Shown here piece by piece: positions 8,296 to 16,621 of a stretch of DNA of 64,000 nt. The stretch spans positions 971,781 through 1,035,780 of the forward strand of contig NZ_LILB01000001.1 in the NCBI RefSeq assembly GCF_001274945.1, in the 5' to 3' direction. The position numbers and the translations under genes were made by a program. The DNA is from Viridibacillus arvi. GTDB taxonomy: Bacteria; Bacillota; Bacilli; Bacillales_A; Planococcaceae. The notes beneath the pieces are model-generated. The model searched no databases, was not told the DNA's origin, and saw only the letters and a program-made list of their open reading frames with translations. Position 1 is the first letter of the stretch; every line of letters begins with the position of its first letter.

Positions 8296-8419
8296 GTCCC
8301 ACTCTTCACAATTTAAATGAATGTTGTCCCATTACAAAATGGCGTCTTTTTATTCAAGAAGAGCCCCAATTGTTGAAGATCAGATCGATTTTTTCAGGAA
8401 CACTCCTGTTATTCGATGA

Positions 8420-10138
8420 CTATTTCTGGCTACGCTGTATCTCCTGTTTCTCCATATAACTACGCATCCGTTGCATATATTCGGGGGCGTCCATCGGATT
8501 CCCGGCGATCATTTCAATGATACAGAGTCTTTCGGCACGTTCCTTTTCAGCTTGGGTTATAGCCTGATCAAGTTCTCCATAGGTCCGAACCGTAACGGTA
8601 AACGCGTTGCCACCAAAGGCTTCAGCTAGCTTGGTGTAAGACCATCGAGGGATTTGGTTGTACTTTTGATTATCTGTTTGGATATTCAAATATTTCTCTA
8701 TCGTATAACCATCGTTGTTCAAGACAAAGATTATGGGCTTGCAGCCGTAATAAAGCATGGAACTGATTTCTTGGACTGTAAGCTGAAGGGAGCCGTCACC
8801 CGTAAACAGTAGCACCCGGCGTTCCGGCGCGGCGATACTGGCACCGAAGGCCGATGGTGTGGCATAACCAATGGACTCCCAGCCACCTTGTCCAATATAT
8901 GTTACATTGCTTGGCAGTCTCACCTCCGCCATTCCATTGTAGAACGTCCCGGTCTCGGCGATCACAATATCGCTCTCTTTCAGCATGCGCTGAAATCGAG
9001 GATAATAGCCTGCCGCCATTAGAGGTTCGTCGTGACTAGCTGTGACATGATCGTAAGGAAATGACAATTTCCCCACCACCCCTTTGCCTTTGTAACCCGC
9101 TTTCTGCACTGCTTGAAGCATGTCGGATGCCAGAACATTCGGATATTCCGCCTCAGCGACCTTGACCATATCCGGTTGAATATTGACAGTCACCAGAGGG
9201 TTCAGCTTAGCGGTAAAATTTGCGGTGTTGGTGTCAGCCCATACCATGCCGACCGCAATGATACAGTCTGCATTTTCTACTATGCTTTGGACTTCGGAAC
9301 TTCCGAAAGAGCCTAGATACATTCCTATATAATTTTGATGGGTTTCGTCGAATGCTCCCTTCCCGAACATCATCGTTACAACAGGCACGTTCATGACGTC
9401 GGCTAGCTGCCGAACTGCTGTCTGAAGGCCGAAATGCATCGTTTTAACGTCCACCAAAATGACCGGCCGGTGGGCACGCTCCAGCAGCTGACGAACATGA
9501 TCTGCCGCTGCCTGAAGAGTTTTTAAGTTGGACATTGGAAGCGGTGGTATCGGCTCTTCACGGGACGTGATCTGCTTGGTCACTAAATCATCGGCAACAA
9601 CCAGGTATACCGGCTTTTTCTTTTCCTTTGAAATGCGAATCGCAGCCGGAATTTCAATCTTGGCGTTTTCCGGTGTGATTACCGCGGTATAAACCGCAAT
9701 ATGCTCATACACTTTGCGGAAGACATCAAAATTTCCATCCATTAGGGTGTGATGCATCAGCTTGTGCTCCTTTTGATCCTTATCAGGGGGCGCACCCACA
9801 ATGTGAATTATAGGCACATTCTCGCTGTTGGCTCCCGCTATCGCATTGCAGGCGCTGAGCTCCCCGACCCCGAAGGTCGTAATAAGAGCCGAAATGCCTT
9901 TAATTCTTGCGTAGCCATCTGCGGCATAACCCGAGTTTAGTTCATTTCGTCCACTTATAAACCGGATGCCGTTATACCTCTCCAAAGTATCAAGCAGTGT
10001 AAAATTATAGTCCCCTGCGACGCCGAAAATTTCGGTAATACCCTCAAGCTTCAGGCAATCGAACAAATACTGGCCAACCGTTTTTTGAGGCGTTCCGGTT
10101 TGCGTGCTAGAACTGCCCACAGTCATCTTGTTATCCAT
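8420..10138 (-). CDS. ThDP-dependent 2-keto acid decarboxylase (indolepyruvate/phenylpyruvate type)
   Basis: 572 residues, the usual length for pyruvate/indolepyruvate decarboxylases. The N-terminal PYR domain holds the cofactor-activating Glu66 in SGRNELNSGYAADGYAR and the paired histidines in KLMHHTL. The C-terminal PP domain holds the ThDP/magnesium motif beginning GDGSLQLT and ending LNNDGYTIE. It would decarboxylate an aromatic or branched 2-keto acid to an aldehyde in the cytosol, as in Ehrlich-type or indole-3-acetate pathways. Base composition is clearly richer in G and C than its neighbours, which suggests transfer. It starts after AAGGAGTGAGAG. No aminotransferase or aldehyde dehydrogenase is adjacent, so substrate is uncertain. 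Confidence 0.85.
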   Translation of the reverse strand: MDNKMTVGSSSTQTGTPQKTVGQYLFDCLKLEGITEIFGVAGDYNFTLLDTLERYNGIRFISGRNELNSGYAADGYARIKGISALITTFGVGELSACNAIAGANSENVPIIHIVGAPPDKDQKEHKLMHHTLMDGNFDVFRKVYEHIAVYTAVITPENAKIEIPAAIRISKEKKKPVYLVVADDLVTKQITSREEPIPPLPMSNLKTLQAAADHVRQLLERAHRPVILVDVKTMHFGLQTAVRQLADVMNVPVVTMMFGKGAFDETHQNYIGMYLGSFGSSEVQSIVENADCIIAVGMVWADTNTANFTAKLNPLVTVNIQPDMVKVAEAEYPNVLASDMLQAVQKAGYKGKGVVGKLSFPYDHVTASHDEPLMAAGYYPRFQRMLKESDIVIAETGTFYNGMAEVRLPSNVTYIGQGGWESIGYATPSAFGASIAAPERRVLLFTGDGSLQLTVQEISSMLYYGCKPIIFVLNNDGYTIEKYLNIQTDNQKYNQIPRWSYTKLAEAFGGNAFTVTVRTYGELDQAITQAEKERAERLCIIEMIAGNPMDAPEYMQRMRSYMEKQEIQRSQK

Positions 10139-10266
10139 CGCTCTCTCACTCCTTATTCGTTTTTAAGATTCTCTCTTTTAAAGTACCCTTTTATTGAACA
10201 GGCTATTCCGCGTGCGGAGCGATTAGCGGTAAGATGATAATAAAATTATTTAATTCCAAAATCTCA

Positions 10267-10312
10267 AACAAGCATAACCCCGTTCAAAATTTAGGACGGG
10301 GTTATACTTGTT
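10267..10312. terminator. Long stem-loop, second copy of the AACCCCGT element
   Basis: A 17-bp stem with one mismatch (AACAAGCATAACCCCGT / ACGGGGTTATACTTGTT) and a 12-base loop. On the + strand it is followed by TTAATTTTT. Core and loop nearly match 2100-2127. Confidence 0.65.
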
Positions 10313-10526
10313 TAATTTTTGATGTAAGATACTTAATTACACTAAAATGTAACAATAAAAATCTAAGTTTTATTCACCAATAGCTCCTTTGAGAAGCGAA
10401 TTAGCTTATTATCTTCAACTACATACCCGTTGCCTCGTTAGTAAAATATCAATATGTTTATATTTCAATAGAGTTGTCACTTTAATACTAATTTTCTAAG
10501 AGATAGAAATAACGCTACTGTCAAAT

Positions 10527-12056
10527 TCAATGGGAAGCATTTGAATCAATCCCCATGGTCGTGTGGAGCCAGTCGAAGATGGTCTGATGAAGCAGACGCA
10601 TTGCGCCCATATGGCAGTGCTCGCCTGCACCATCAGCGTTCTTCATCACGACATGCTTATACGGAGCTTTTAGCTCGGACGCAAGCTCGCTTGCCTGCCC
10701 CTTGAACACAAGGTCGTTCTCTCCCTCAAGAATTAGTGCGGGTGACTTGATATTGTGCATGTCTTCGGTGGTGAGGGCAAACTGCTCGCTCTTACGGATG
10801 TATTCCGGTTCATTCGAAGTGCCAAACACCCACACACCATTCTGTAGAGCCCAGCGAGTGTAGGTGTCGTCTTTCTTCATCCATTCGAGTACGGGGATCG
10901 CCTGCTCATCGAATCCGGCTTTGATCCAATCAACGAGGAATTTCGGAAGTGGAGGATACGTTGCGAAAAAGCTCGTCATACCATCGTCGAGCACGATCGC
11001 TGCCGGACGATGATCAAAGGCTGCTGTCCGAGCGCACAGATATCCGCCCATGCTATACCCAAACAGCACAATTTTGGACTTGTCGACCTCAGGAAGTGTC
11101 TCAGCGTAATCCATAACAGGACCGAGCACTGCTTCCCAGTCCGGACGGAAGGGCACTTTCTTCTCTCGGATCATGCGACCCGTACCAGGACCGTCATACA
11201 AGATCACGTTGAAACCGCGCCGCAACGCAGCTGCGCCAATGACATAGTAGCCTTCCTCTGTCGTCGAGTCAAATCCATTGGTGTAAATGAGAGTCGGCCG
11301 GGGTTTCCCGCTGTCGTCCACTAGGAGCAGGTATCCGGGGAGCTTATCTTTGCCGTAAGGGATAGAGATTTCCTCAAAGGGGCCATCCAGCAGTTTGCCC
11401 GCCTTCACAAACGCTTCGCGAGAAAGACCGAACAGCTCGGGAACGTGCGAATCGTATATAGGATCCTTGCGACGGTAAAATTCAGCGCTGCGATAGTAGG
11501 CCGAAGCGCGCAAGAACGCCTCCCGTGCACTGATCTTGTCACCATGCTCGAAAGAATATTTGCCTCGTTCATAAATACGGTCTGCGGTAGCTTTCCACTC
11601 CTTCATCCATGCTTCTTCATCACCCTCAGGGATTGCAGCAACGGTCAAGAGCACTTCGTTAAGATCAGCACCGTTGTCAACCGCAAATCCAACTGCACGC
11701 AACGTTTCGAAATTAAATGATGTATCTTTGAAAAAAAAATTCGTGTCAAAAACTCCCTTTTGACTTGTTGTTGAATGAGCCTGTTGTGTATCAATTCCCT
11801 TTTTGTCTGATGGTGCATATATCGGAGCATTTACTGTTGCTGTATACACTGGAGATACTCTGGATAGTGCATACATCTGGGAATTCACTGGTGCTGCATA
11901 TGTTGGGGATACTCCGGATGGTGCATACATCGAGGCATTCACTGGTGCTGCATACGTTGGGGATACTCCGGATGGTGCATATATTTGAAGTGTTGGTTCC
12001 ATAAAACTAAATGGGTATTCATAATACCAAAAGTGCTTTAGATATTGTTCGTACAT
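10527..12056 (-). CDS. FrsA/DUF1100-type alpha/beta hydrolase with N-terminal repeat array
   Basis: 509 residues. The first 24 are aromatic (FWYYEYPF). Residues 25-83 are three 18-residue repeats plus a partial fourth, based on YAPSGVSPTYAAPVN. From about residue 110 it is a DUF1100/FrsA-like hydrolase, also resembling 2,6-dihydroxypseudooxynicotine hydrolase: a helical cap, then the core with nucleophile elbow GYSMGGY, LILEGENDLVF carrying the likely catalytic aspartate, and GEHCHMG carrying the likely histidine. The substrate is unknown. The DNA is GC-rich compared with flanks, as is the decarboxylase gene 388 bases away. Such low-complexity proline/tyrosine repeats are unusual on this enzyme and may anchor it to a surface. 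Start follows AGGAGGAG. Confidence 0.75.
   Translation of the reverse strand: MYEQYLKHFWYYEYPFSFMEPTLQIYAPSGVSPTYAAPVNASMYAPSGVSPTYAAPVNSQMYALSRVSPVYTATVNAPIYAPSDKKGIDTQQAHSTTSQKGVFDTNFFFKDTSFNFETLRAVGFAVDNGADLNEVLLTVAAIPEGDEEAWMKEWKATADRIYERGKYSFEHGDKISAREAFLRASAYYRSAEFYRRKDPIYDSHVPELFGLSREAFVKAGKLLDGPFEEISIPYGKDKLPGYLLLVDDSGKPRPTLIYTNGFDSTTEEGYYVIGAAALRRGFNVILYDGPGTGRMIREKKVPFRPDWEAVLGPVMDYAETLPEVDKSKIVLFGYSMGGYLCARTAAFDHRPAAIVLDDGMTSFFATYPPLPKFLVDWIKAGFDEQAIPVLEWMKKDDTYTRWALQNGVWVFGTSNEPEYIRKSEQFALTTEDMHNIKSPALILEGENDLVFKGQASELASELKAPYKHVVMKNADGAGEHCHMGAMRLLHQTIFDWLHTTMGIDSNASH
11808..11984 (-). repeat. 54-bp tandem repeats inside the hydrolase gene
   Basis: Three full 54-bp units and a short fourth encode the 18-residue repeats. 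The first two units are almost identical in DNA, and the third differs at several codons. The high similarity suggests recent expansion, and copy number could vary between strains. Confidence 0.8.
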
Positions 12057-12179
12057 GTTCTCCTCCTACTTTCCAAATAGTTTTCTCAGGTAACTCATTA
12101 AACATTAAAGAATAGGTTAATATCATGCACAGTCTACAATATGCGATTTTAGATCGAAAAGTGTTAGGTAGATGCCTAT

Positions 12180-12280
12180 TCTTTAATCATCGAAGGGACT
12201 ACGAGTATAGCCTGCTAAGAAATCTAAACGTTGGTCTTCAGTTCGCAGGAATCTCCCACTTCTATAAGTGGGGTTAGTTC
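12180..12280 (+). mobile_element. Possible IS200/IS605 right-end remnant
   Basis: The segment ends in a hairpin of seven perfect pairs, CCCACTT-CTAT-AAGTGGG (12255-12272), preceded by AGCCTGCTAAGAAATC and GCAGGAATCTC. I recall this style from the 3' ends of IS605-type elements in Bacillales. A short related piece (CGCAGGAATCTCC) lies near 5311. No tnpA or tnpB gene is present. This is a recognition by memory and needs a search. Confidence 0.35.
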
Positions 12281-12293
12281 AAAATATATGCAT

Positions 12294-12375
12294 TTATTGA
12301 ACTAACCCCCGTTACTTGAATAAAAAAAGGTGTTCTACCCTTGTTGCAGTAAAGCACCAGTTAGTTTAAGTTCAA
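12294..12375 (-). terminator. Dispersed repeat, most complete copy
   Basis: On the minus strand it follows the lipoprotein pseudogene. It begins with TTAAACTAACTGGTGCTTTA, has a T7 run in the middle (with only a poor hairpin), and ends in GTTAGTTCAATAA. The outer ends are inverted repeats of TTGAACTAAC, which gives the whole family a mobile-element-like shape. Confidence 0.5.
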
Positions 12376-12389
12376 TACTTCACAAATTT

Positions 12390-12825
12390 CTAATTAACAT
12401 CAATATCAAATACCAAAGTAGTTTCACCATTTTTCCATTTTCCTACAACTTCATATACATAGTATCCTTCTTCAGCAGGGACTGTTAATACGTTTCCGTT
12501 TAATGGGACTTCTTCAACTTTACCGTCTTCATTCAATTGAATCACAGTTATAAAAGTAGCTTTTTTATCCAGTTCAATTTTTATTTCACTATTCTTTTCA
12601 ACTATTAATGTGCCGAAACTATTTGCTGATTTCATTGGGGAGAAAGGATCTAATTTTTTTGCCTGTTTCATCCGTATATGTATAATATCCATGTATTAAA
12701 TTATATTCTTTATTATCAACAATGATTTTCCCATCCAAATACATTGAACTCGCTTCTTCTTCGGCACTCTAAGTACAACCTACAAGAATCATAGATGTTA
12801 ATAATATTAAAAAAAGTCTATTCAT
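12390..12825 (-). pseudogene. Lipoprotein gene with a nonsense codon and a frameshift
   Basis: The ATG at 12825 follows GGAGGTGA and encodes a lipoprotein signal, MNRLFLILLTSMILVGCT, with a lipobox cysteine at residue 17. The next codon is TAG (12771-12769). Past it the same frame reads SAEEEASSMYLDGKIIVDN and on to GYYTYTDETGKK, where a run of seven A (12654-12660) shifts the reading into the frame that ends at 12390 with VVGKWKNGETTLVFDIDVN. The C-terminal 100 residues are open from an internal ATG but lack a ribosome site. Two independent lesions make this a decaying gene for a small secreted lipoprotein of unknown role. Confidence 0.75.
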
Positions 12826-12897
12826 TCGATTCATCACCTCCTACAACTACTTTATGCACCGTTTGTTGAATAAGAAAATGTATTAAAGCATGTTACC

Positions 12898-13668
12898 TTA
12901 ATCTTTGAGACGGCAGTGAACTACCATAGAAACACTATCTTTATTAAATCTTGTTTTTTTCCACGACCCATAAAGCTCGACTAATTCAAAACCATTAGAT
13001 TTAAGAAGTCTCTCTAATTCCAAAGGAAATGTATAGCGTAACAATATAGAGTCTTTATTTGTAATAATCAAAGTACCATTTTCAATAATTTCACTTGTAG
13101 TTGTACAATGCAAAATTTGTGTATTATGGTCATATACTTCAAGATGTTTTTCATTAACAATTTGTTTATTGTTAATTGTTTTTCGTTCAACCGTTTCTTC
13201 AACATTGGCTAGTTCTTTCAAAATTGGATTCCGTGTGTCGAAGATAAAAGATCCTTTTGATTGTAAGTGTTTTTTAACCGAAGTAAACAAATCATCTTGA
13301 CTCTCATTTGTTAAAAAGTGCTGAAAAGAATTTCCTGTCATATAAATCAGTGGTGAATTGATAGGTAAATTTAATTTTGTGCAATCCTGCTGCATAAACT
13401 GAATATTTAAATTTTCTGTTTCAGACTTACGTTTAGCATGATTTAACATACCAGTATGAATATCTATTCCATACATTCTAAATCCTTTTCTTGCCATTGG
13501 AATCGTCAAACGACCTGTTCCACAAGCCAATTCAATAATTGGTTGATTACTGTCTTGGGCACACTCTAGAATAATTGCTAAATCTTCCTGATAGTGATTA
13601 TACAATTCATCATATTTTACAGGATCGGTGTACTTTTCTAAATTTTTTTCGAAAATATCTAAAGTCAT
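12898..13668 (-). CDS. Class I SAM-dependent methyltransferase
   Basis: 256 residues with a Rossmann-type methyltransferase domain. Motif I is ELACGTGRLTIPMARKG near residue 45, followed by YGIDIHTGML (acidic end of strand 2) and MQQDCTKLNLP (motif for adenine contact). The C-terminal 100 residues hold beta strands typical of UbiE/YcgJ-like small-molecule methyltransferases. The substrate cannot be inferred. It is a single gene starting after AAAGGGGGAA. Confidence 0.8.
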   Translation of the reverse strand: MTLDIFEKNLEKYTDPVKYDELYNHYQEDLAIILECAQDSNQPIIELACGTGRLTIPMARKGFRMYGIDIHTGMLNHAKRKSETENLNIQFMQQDCTKLNLPINSPLIYMTGNSFQHFLTNESQDDLFTSVKKHLQSKGSFIFDTRNPILKELANVEETVERKTINNKQIVNEKHLEVYDHNTQILHCTTTSEIIENGTLIITNKDSILLRYTFPLELERLLKSNGFELVELYGSWKKTRFNKDSVSMVVHCRLKD

Positions 13669-14075
13669 ATAAATTTCCCCCTTTTCTAAAACCTAATTAC
13701 ACATATAACAAATTCTTCGACTAACTTTCCAAAAACACCTTGTTGTTAAACTAAAATAACCCGTTATTATATATACATTTCTTCTCACTCTTCACAATAA
13801 TATTAACATAAATATCCAATTCATTTCACAAAACTACACTCTATTAGACACACTCTCTCCTTATATGAATATAATTTTCACTAGTAAATTATTTTTCCGT
13901 AAAGTAATTTATGTTCAAATTATGTCACAATAACCGAAATTTCGACTCAATATGACATATATCACTTTCAACTTGTTCCTTACCTGTTGTACATTAACGT
14001 TTATAGATGGTTTGTTCCACCTTTTCTTGCGAACGTACACGCCATTACATTACATCTAAAGGGGAAAATATTAAA
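13669..14075. other. Intergenic between divergent genes
   Basis: About 400 AT-rich bases. A weak piece resembling the dispersed repeat lies near 13740-13765. I see no convincing gene or RNA structure; promoters for both flanking genes should lie here. Confidence 0.4.
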
Positions 14076-14924
14076 ATGACTAAGAAGATTGCTTGGGTTA
14101 CTGATACAGCTGCACTGCTAAACGAGACATTTATAGAAAAGTATAAAGTTCATGTTTTGCCTTTAAACATAGTTTTCTCTGAAGGCGCTTTCAGAGAAAC
14201 AGTTGATATGACACATGATGAATTTTATGACAAACTTCGCACTGCTAAAGTACATCCAAAAACATCACAGCCAGCTATTGGTGAAATGGTCGAGCTTTAC
14301 AAAAAATTAAAGGCTGAAGGCTATGACTGTGCGGTGGCCGTGCATACTTCAAGTGATCTATCAGGAACATACCAAAGCTCACAAACTGCTTCACAATTGG
14401 CGAATTTTAAAGTTTACTCAATTGATTCGAAGATCGGCTCATATCCAATGGGTAAAATGATTAAAGATGGAATTACACTGGTTGATAAGGGGCACGACAT
14501 AGAGGAAGTTATTGCTCATATTGAAAAAATGACAGAAAATGCTGAGCTATCTTTCATTCCATCTAGCTTAGATCAACTGCATAAAAGTGGACGTGTATCA
14601 GGTACTAAAGCATTCTTAAGTAATTTATTAAATATAAAAGTGGTTATTTCATTTGATAACGGGAAAGTGGTTATGAAAGAAAAAGTAAGAGCAGATAAAA
14701 GAGCGAAAAAATACGTGACAGATTTACTTAGAAATGATATGAAGAACGCAGATATCAATGAAGTCGCCGTTATCAATTGTAACAATGACAAGGATGCTCA
14801 AAGCTGGAGAGATGAACTATTACAAGAATTTCCTGAGCTTAAAGTGTTAGTCTTACCACTTAGTGCATGTGTTGGCGTACATGCTGGTGAAGGTACGACT
14901 GGACTTAGCTGGGTGAAATGTTAA
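14076..14924 (+). CDS. DegV family fatty-acid-binding protein
   Basis: 282 residues from the ATG at 14076, which follows AAAGGGG by about ten bases; an upstream extension lacks a site. The start (IAWVTDTAALLNETFIEKY) and the conserved TSQPAIGE and VHTSSDLSGTYQS segments are DegV hallmarks, and the C-terminus has the usual GVHAGEGTTGLSW. DegV proteins (FakB-like) bind a fatty acid; in other Firmicutes they present it to the kinase FakA. No fakA is nearby. The gene stands alone with its own terminator. Confidence 0.9.
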   Translation: MTKKIAWVTDTAALLNETFIEKYKVHVLPLNIVFSEGAFRETVDMTHDEFYDKLRTAKVHPKTSQPAIGEMVELYKKLKAEGYDCAVAVHTSSDLSGTYQSSQTASQLANFKVYSIDSKIGSYPMGKMIKDGITLVDKGHDIEEVIAHIEKMTENAELSFIPSSLDQLHKSGRVSGTKAFLSNLLNIKVVISFDNGKVVMKEKVRADKRAKKYVTDLLRNDMKNADINEVAVINCNNDKDAQSWRDELLQEFPELKVLVLPLSACVGVHAGEGTTGLSWVKC

Positions 14925-14937
14925 AAATAAATGAATG

Positions 14938-14987
14938 AGATCTTTGTTTAGCATTGCAATTTAGATGCTAACAAAGGTCTTTTTTTA
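14938..14987 (+). terminator. Intrinsic terminator of the DegV gene
   Basis: A stem of about 16 bp with one bulge (AGATCTTTGTTTAGCAT / ATGCTAACAAAGGTCT) followed by eight T. Confidence 0.85.
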
Positions 14988-15043
14988 CTTTTTACTAGAA
15001 AAATAGTCGATGTACTCGATCAGTATACAAACAAGAATTAATT

Positions 15044-15075
15044 AAAAAACAGGACATGCTCATACGCATGCCCTG
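15044..15075 (-). terminator. Terminator of the chemoreceptor-symporter operon
   Basis: On the minus strand CAGGGCATGC, a six-base loop and GCATGTCCTG are followed by TTTTTT. Confidence 0.85.
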
Positions 15076-15091
15076 CTACCATCTCTGACCG

Positions 15092-16594
15092 TTAGTTATT
15101 TGTTGAATTAAAGCTTTTTAATTCTTCTTTACTTCCTACTTCATCAAGTGATTTATCTTTCTCGATTTTATGCATATCAAGAACATGTTGTGTAGGGGGG
15201 ATTATGAGACTGATAACGACAATTGTAATCCCAGAAATCACTACTCCAGAGAAACCTGGCATGAACCAAAGCTCATTCAATAAACCAATAAAACCATCCG
15301 ATTCAATTTTCGGCCCAGGTACATGAGTAAGTGACGTAACAATATAATATACAAGGCCAATAGATATACTCGCCCATACGGCAGGCGTACTCACACGCTT
15401 CCAGAATGGTCCTAAAACAATTGGCCAGAATATCGTTACAAACACAATATCCCAAGCTAGATATGCTAAATCAATTACTTTTTGTGCACTAATAGCTAAT
15501 ATTAAACCTAATACAGCACTTACTAGAATCATAATTCTTGAGAAAATTAATAATTTTTTTGGATCAGGATTTTTATTAATGAAATCTAAATATACGTTTT
15601 TCGTAATAATACCTGATGTTGCTACGTAACATGCTGCTACTGTTGACATCCCCATTGCTGCCATTGCAGTTAAGAAAATCGCTGATAACAGTGGTGGGAA
15701 ATAGCCTTGAGCAAATGCTAACATCAGTGTTTCAGGATTTGAGCTGTTTGGATAAATTGTTTTAAACGCTTCTCCTAACATACCAGGAATCCAACTGATA
15801 GCAATAATAACAGAACCTGCAATAATCATACTTAGTTGAGCTACACGTGGACTTTTTGCCGCTGCAACTCGTTGCCCTAAGTCTACCGCTGGAATATCAC
15901 CAAGTGCTAATACTAAATAAAGAGTCCAGAATTCTACTCCGCCTCTATTAAACAATTCATTTACATTCCACCATTCAGGGTTAAATGTAATGTCAGGGTA
16001 GTAGAATATGATAAATACAGTTATTCCTATAATCCCAGCAATCGCTAATGCGCCCTGTACGATTTCTGTATAGGCTACAGCCCATAAACCACCAATAACA
16101 GAATATAGAGCTGTTAAAGAAACAAACAATAATGCTGCTGGTAAGAAATCGATTTGTAAAAGGGTTTGAATAATATAAGTACCCCCTACAGTTAGAGCGC
16201 CCGCATTGAAAACACCAAATGCTATGGCCATTACTATACCAGTGTACGCACCTAATTTTTTACTACCATATCTTAATCCGTAGTAATCTGCTAATGTCCA
16301 TCCTCTTAATCTTCTAAGAGGTTTAGTCCAGATTAGAGCTCCTAAAATCATACATGTACCTAGACCACCCATAGTTGCTGATCCTTCAAAGCCACCACTT
16401 GTATAGCCTGAACCAACCGCTGCAAAGAAGAATGGTGCTGCCAATAATGCAGCTATTAAACTACCTGTTACAACTGATAAGGGCATGCTCCAGCTTGCTA
16501 CAATTAAATCTTCTGCTGTTTTAACACGTTTGTAGCCTTTAAAACCAATATAATAAATAAACACTAAATATAAACAAAATACGACAATATTCAT
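15092..16594 (-). CDS. Sodium:solute symporter (SSS family)
   Basis: About 500 residues and about 13 hydrophobic segments. The start (VVFCLYLVFIYYIGFKGYKR), the GWTLADYYGLRYGSKK segment and the TALYSVIGGLWAVAYTEIVQ motif are typical of the SSS family, which moves small organic solutes with sodium. It lies 27 bases downstream of an SDR gene and in line with a chemoreceptor, so the solute taken up is probably also the attractant and the SDR substrate precursor. GAGGAG precedes a TTG at 16597 and the ATG at 16594; I chose the ATG. Solute identity is unknown. Confidence 0.85.
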   Translation of the reverse strand: MNIVVFCLYLVFIYYIGFKGYKRVKTAEDLIVASWSMPLSVVTGSLIAALLAAPFFFAAVGSGYTSGGFEGSATMGGLGTCMILGALIWTKPLRRLRGWTLADYYGLRYGSKKLGAYTGIVMAIAFGVFNAGALTVGGTYIIQTLLQIDFLPAALLFVSLTALYSVIGGLWAVAYTEIVQGALAIAGIIGITVFIIFYYPDITFNPEWWNVNELFNRGGVEFWTLYLVLALGDIPAVDLGQRVAAAKSPRVAQLSMIIAGSVIIAISWIPGMLGEAFKTIYPNSSNPETLMLAFAQGYFPPLLSAIFLTAMAAMGMSTVAACYVATSGIITKNVYLDFINKNPDPKKLLIFSRIMILVSAVLGLILAISAQKVIDLAYLAWDIVFVTIFWPIVLGPFWKRVSTPAVWASISIGLVYYIVTSLTHVPGPKIESDGFIGLLNELWFMPGFSGVVISGITIVVISLIIPPTQHVLDMHKIEKDKSLDEVGSKEELKSFNSTNN

Positions 16595-16621
16595 CAATCC
16601 CAATACTCCTCAACTAGTTCA

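Noticed and set aside
11808-11984. Tandem repeats considered as a CRISPR array
   Set aside because: The units are contiguous and coding with no unique spacers, and no cas genes are present. I saw no CRISPR array elsewhere in the window.
11765-12004. Plus-strand open frames over the repeat array, themselves repetitive
   Set aside because: They are the complement of the 54-bp repeats in the minus-strand hydrolase gene and have no ribosome site.
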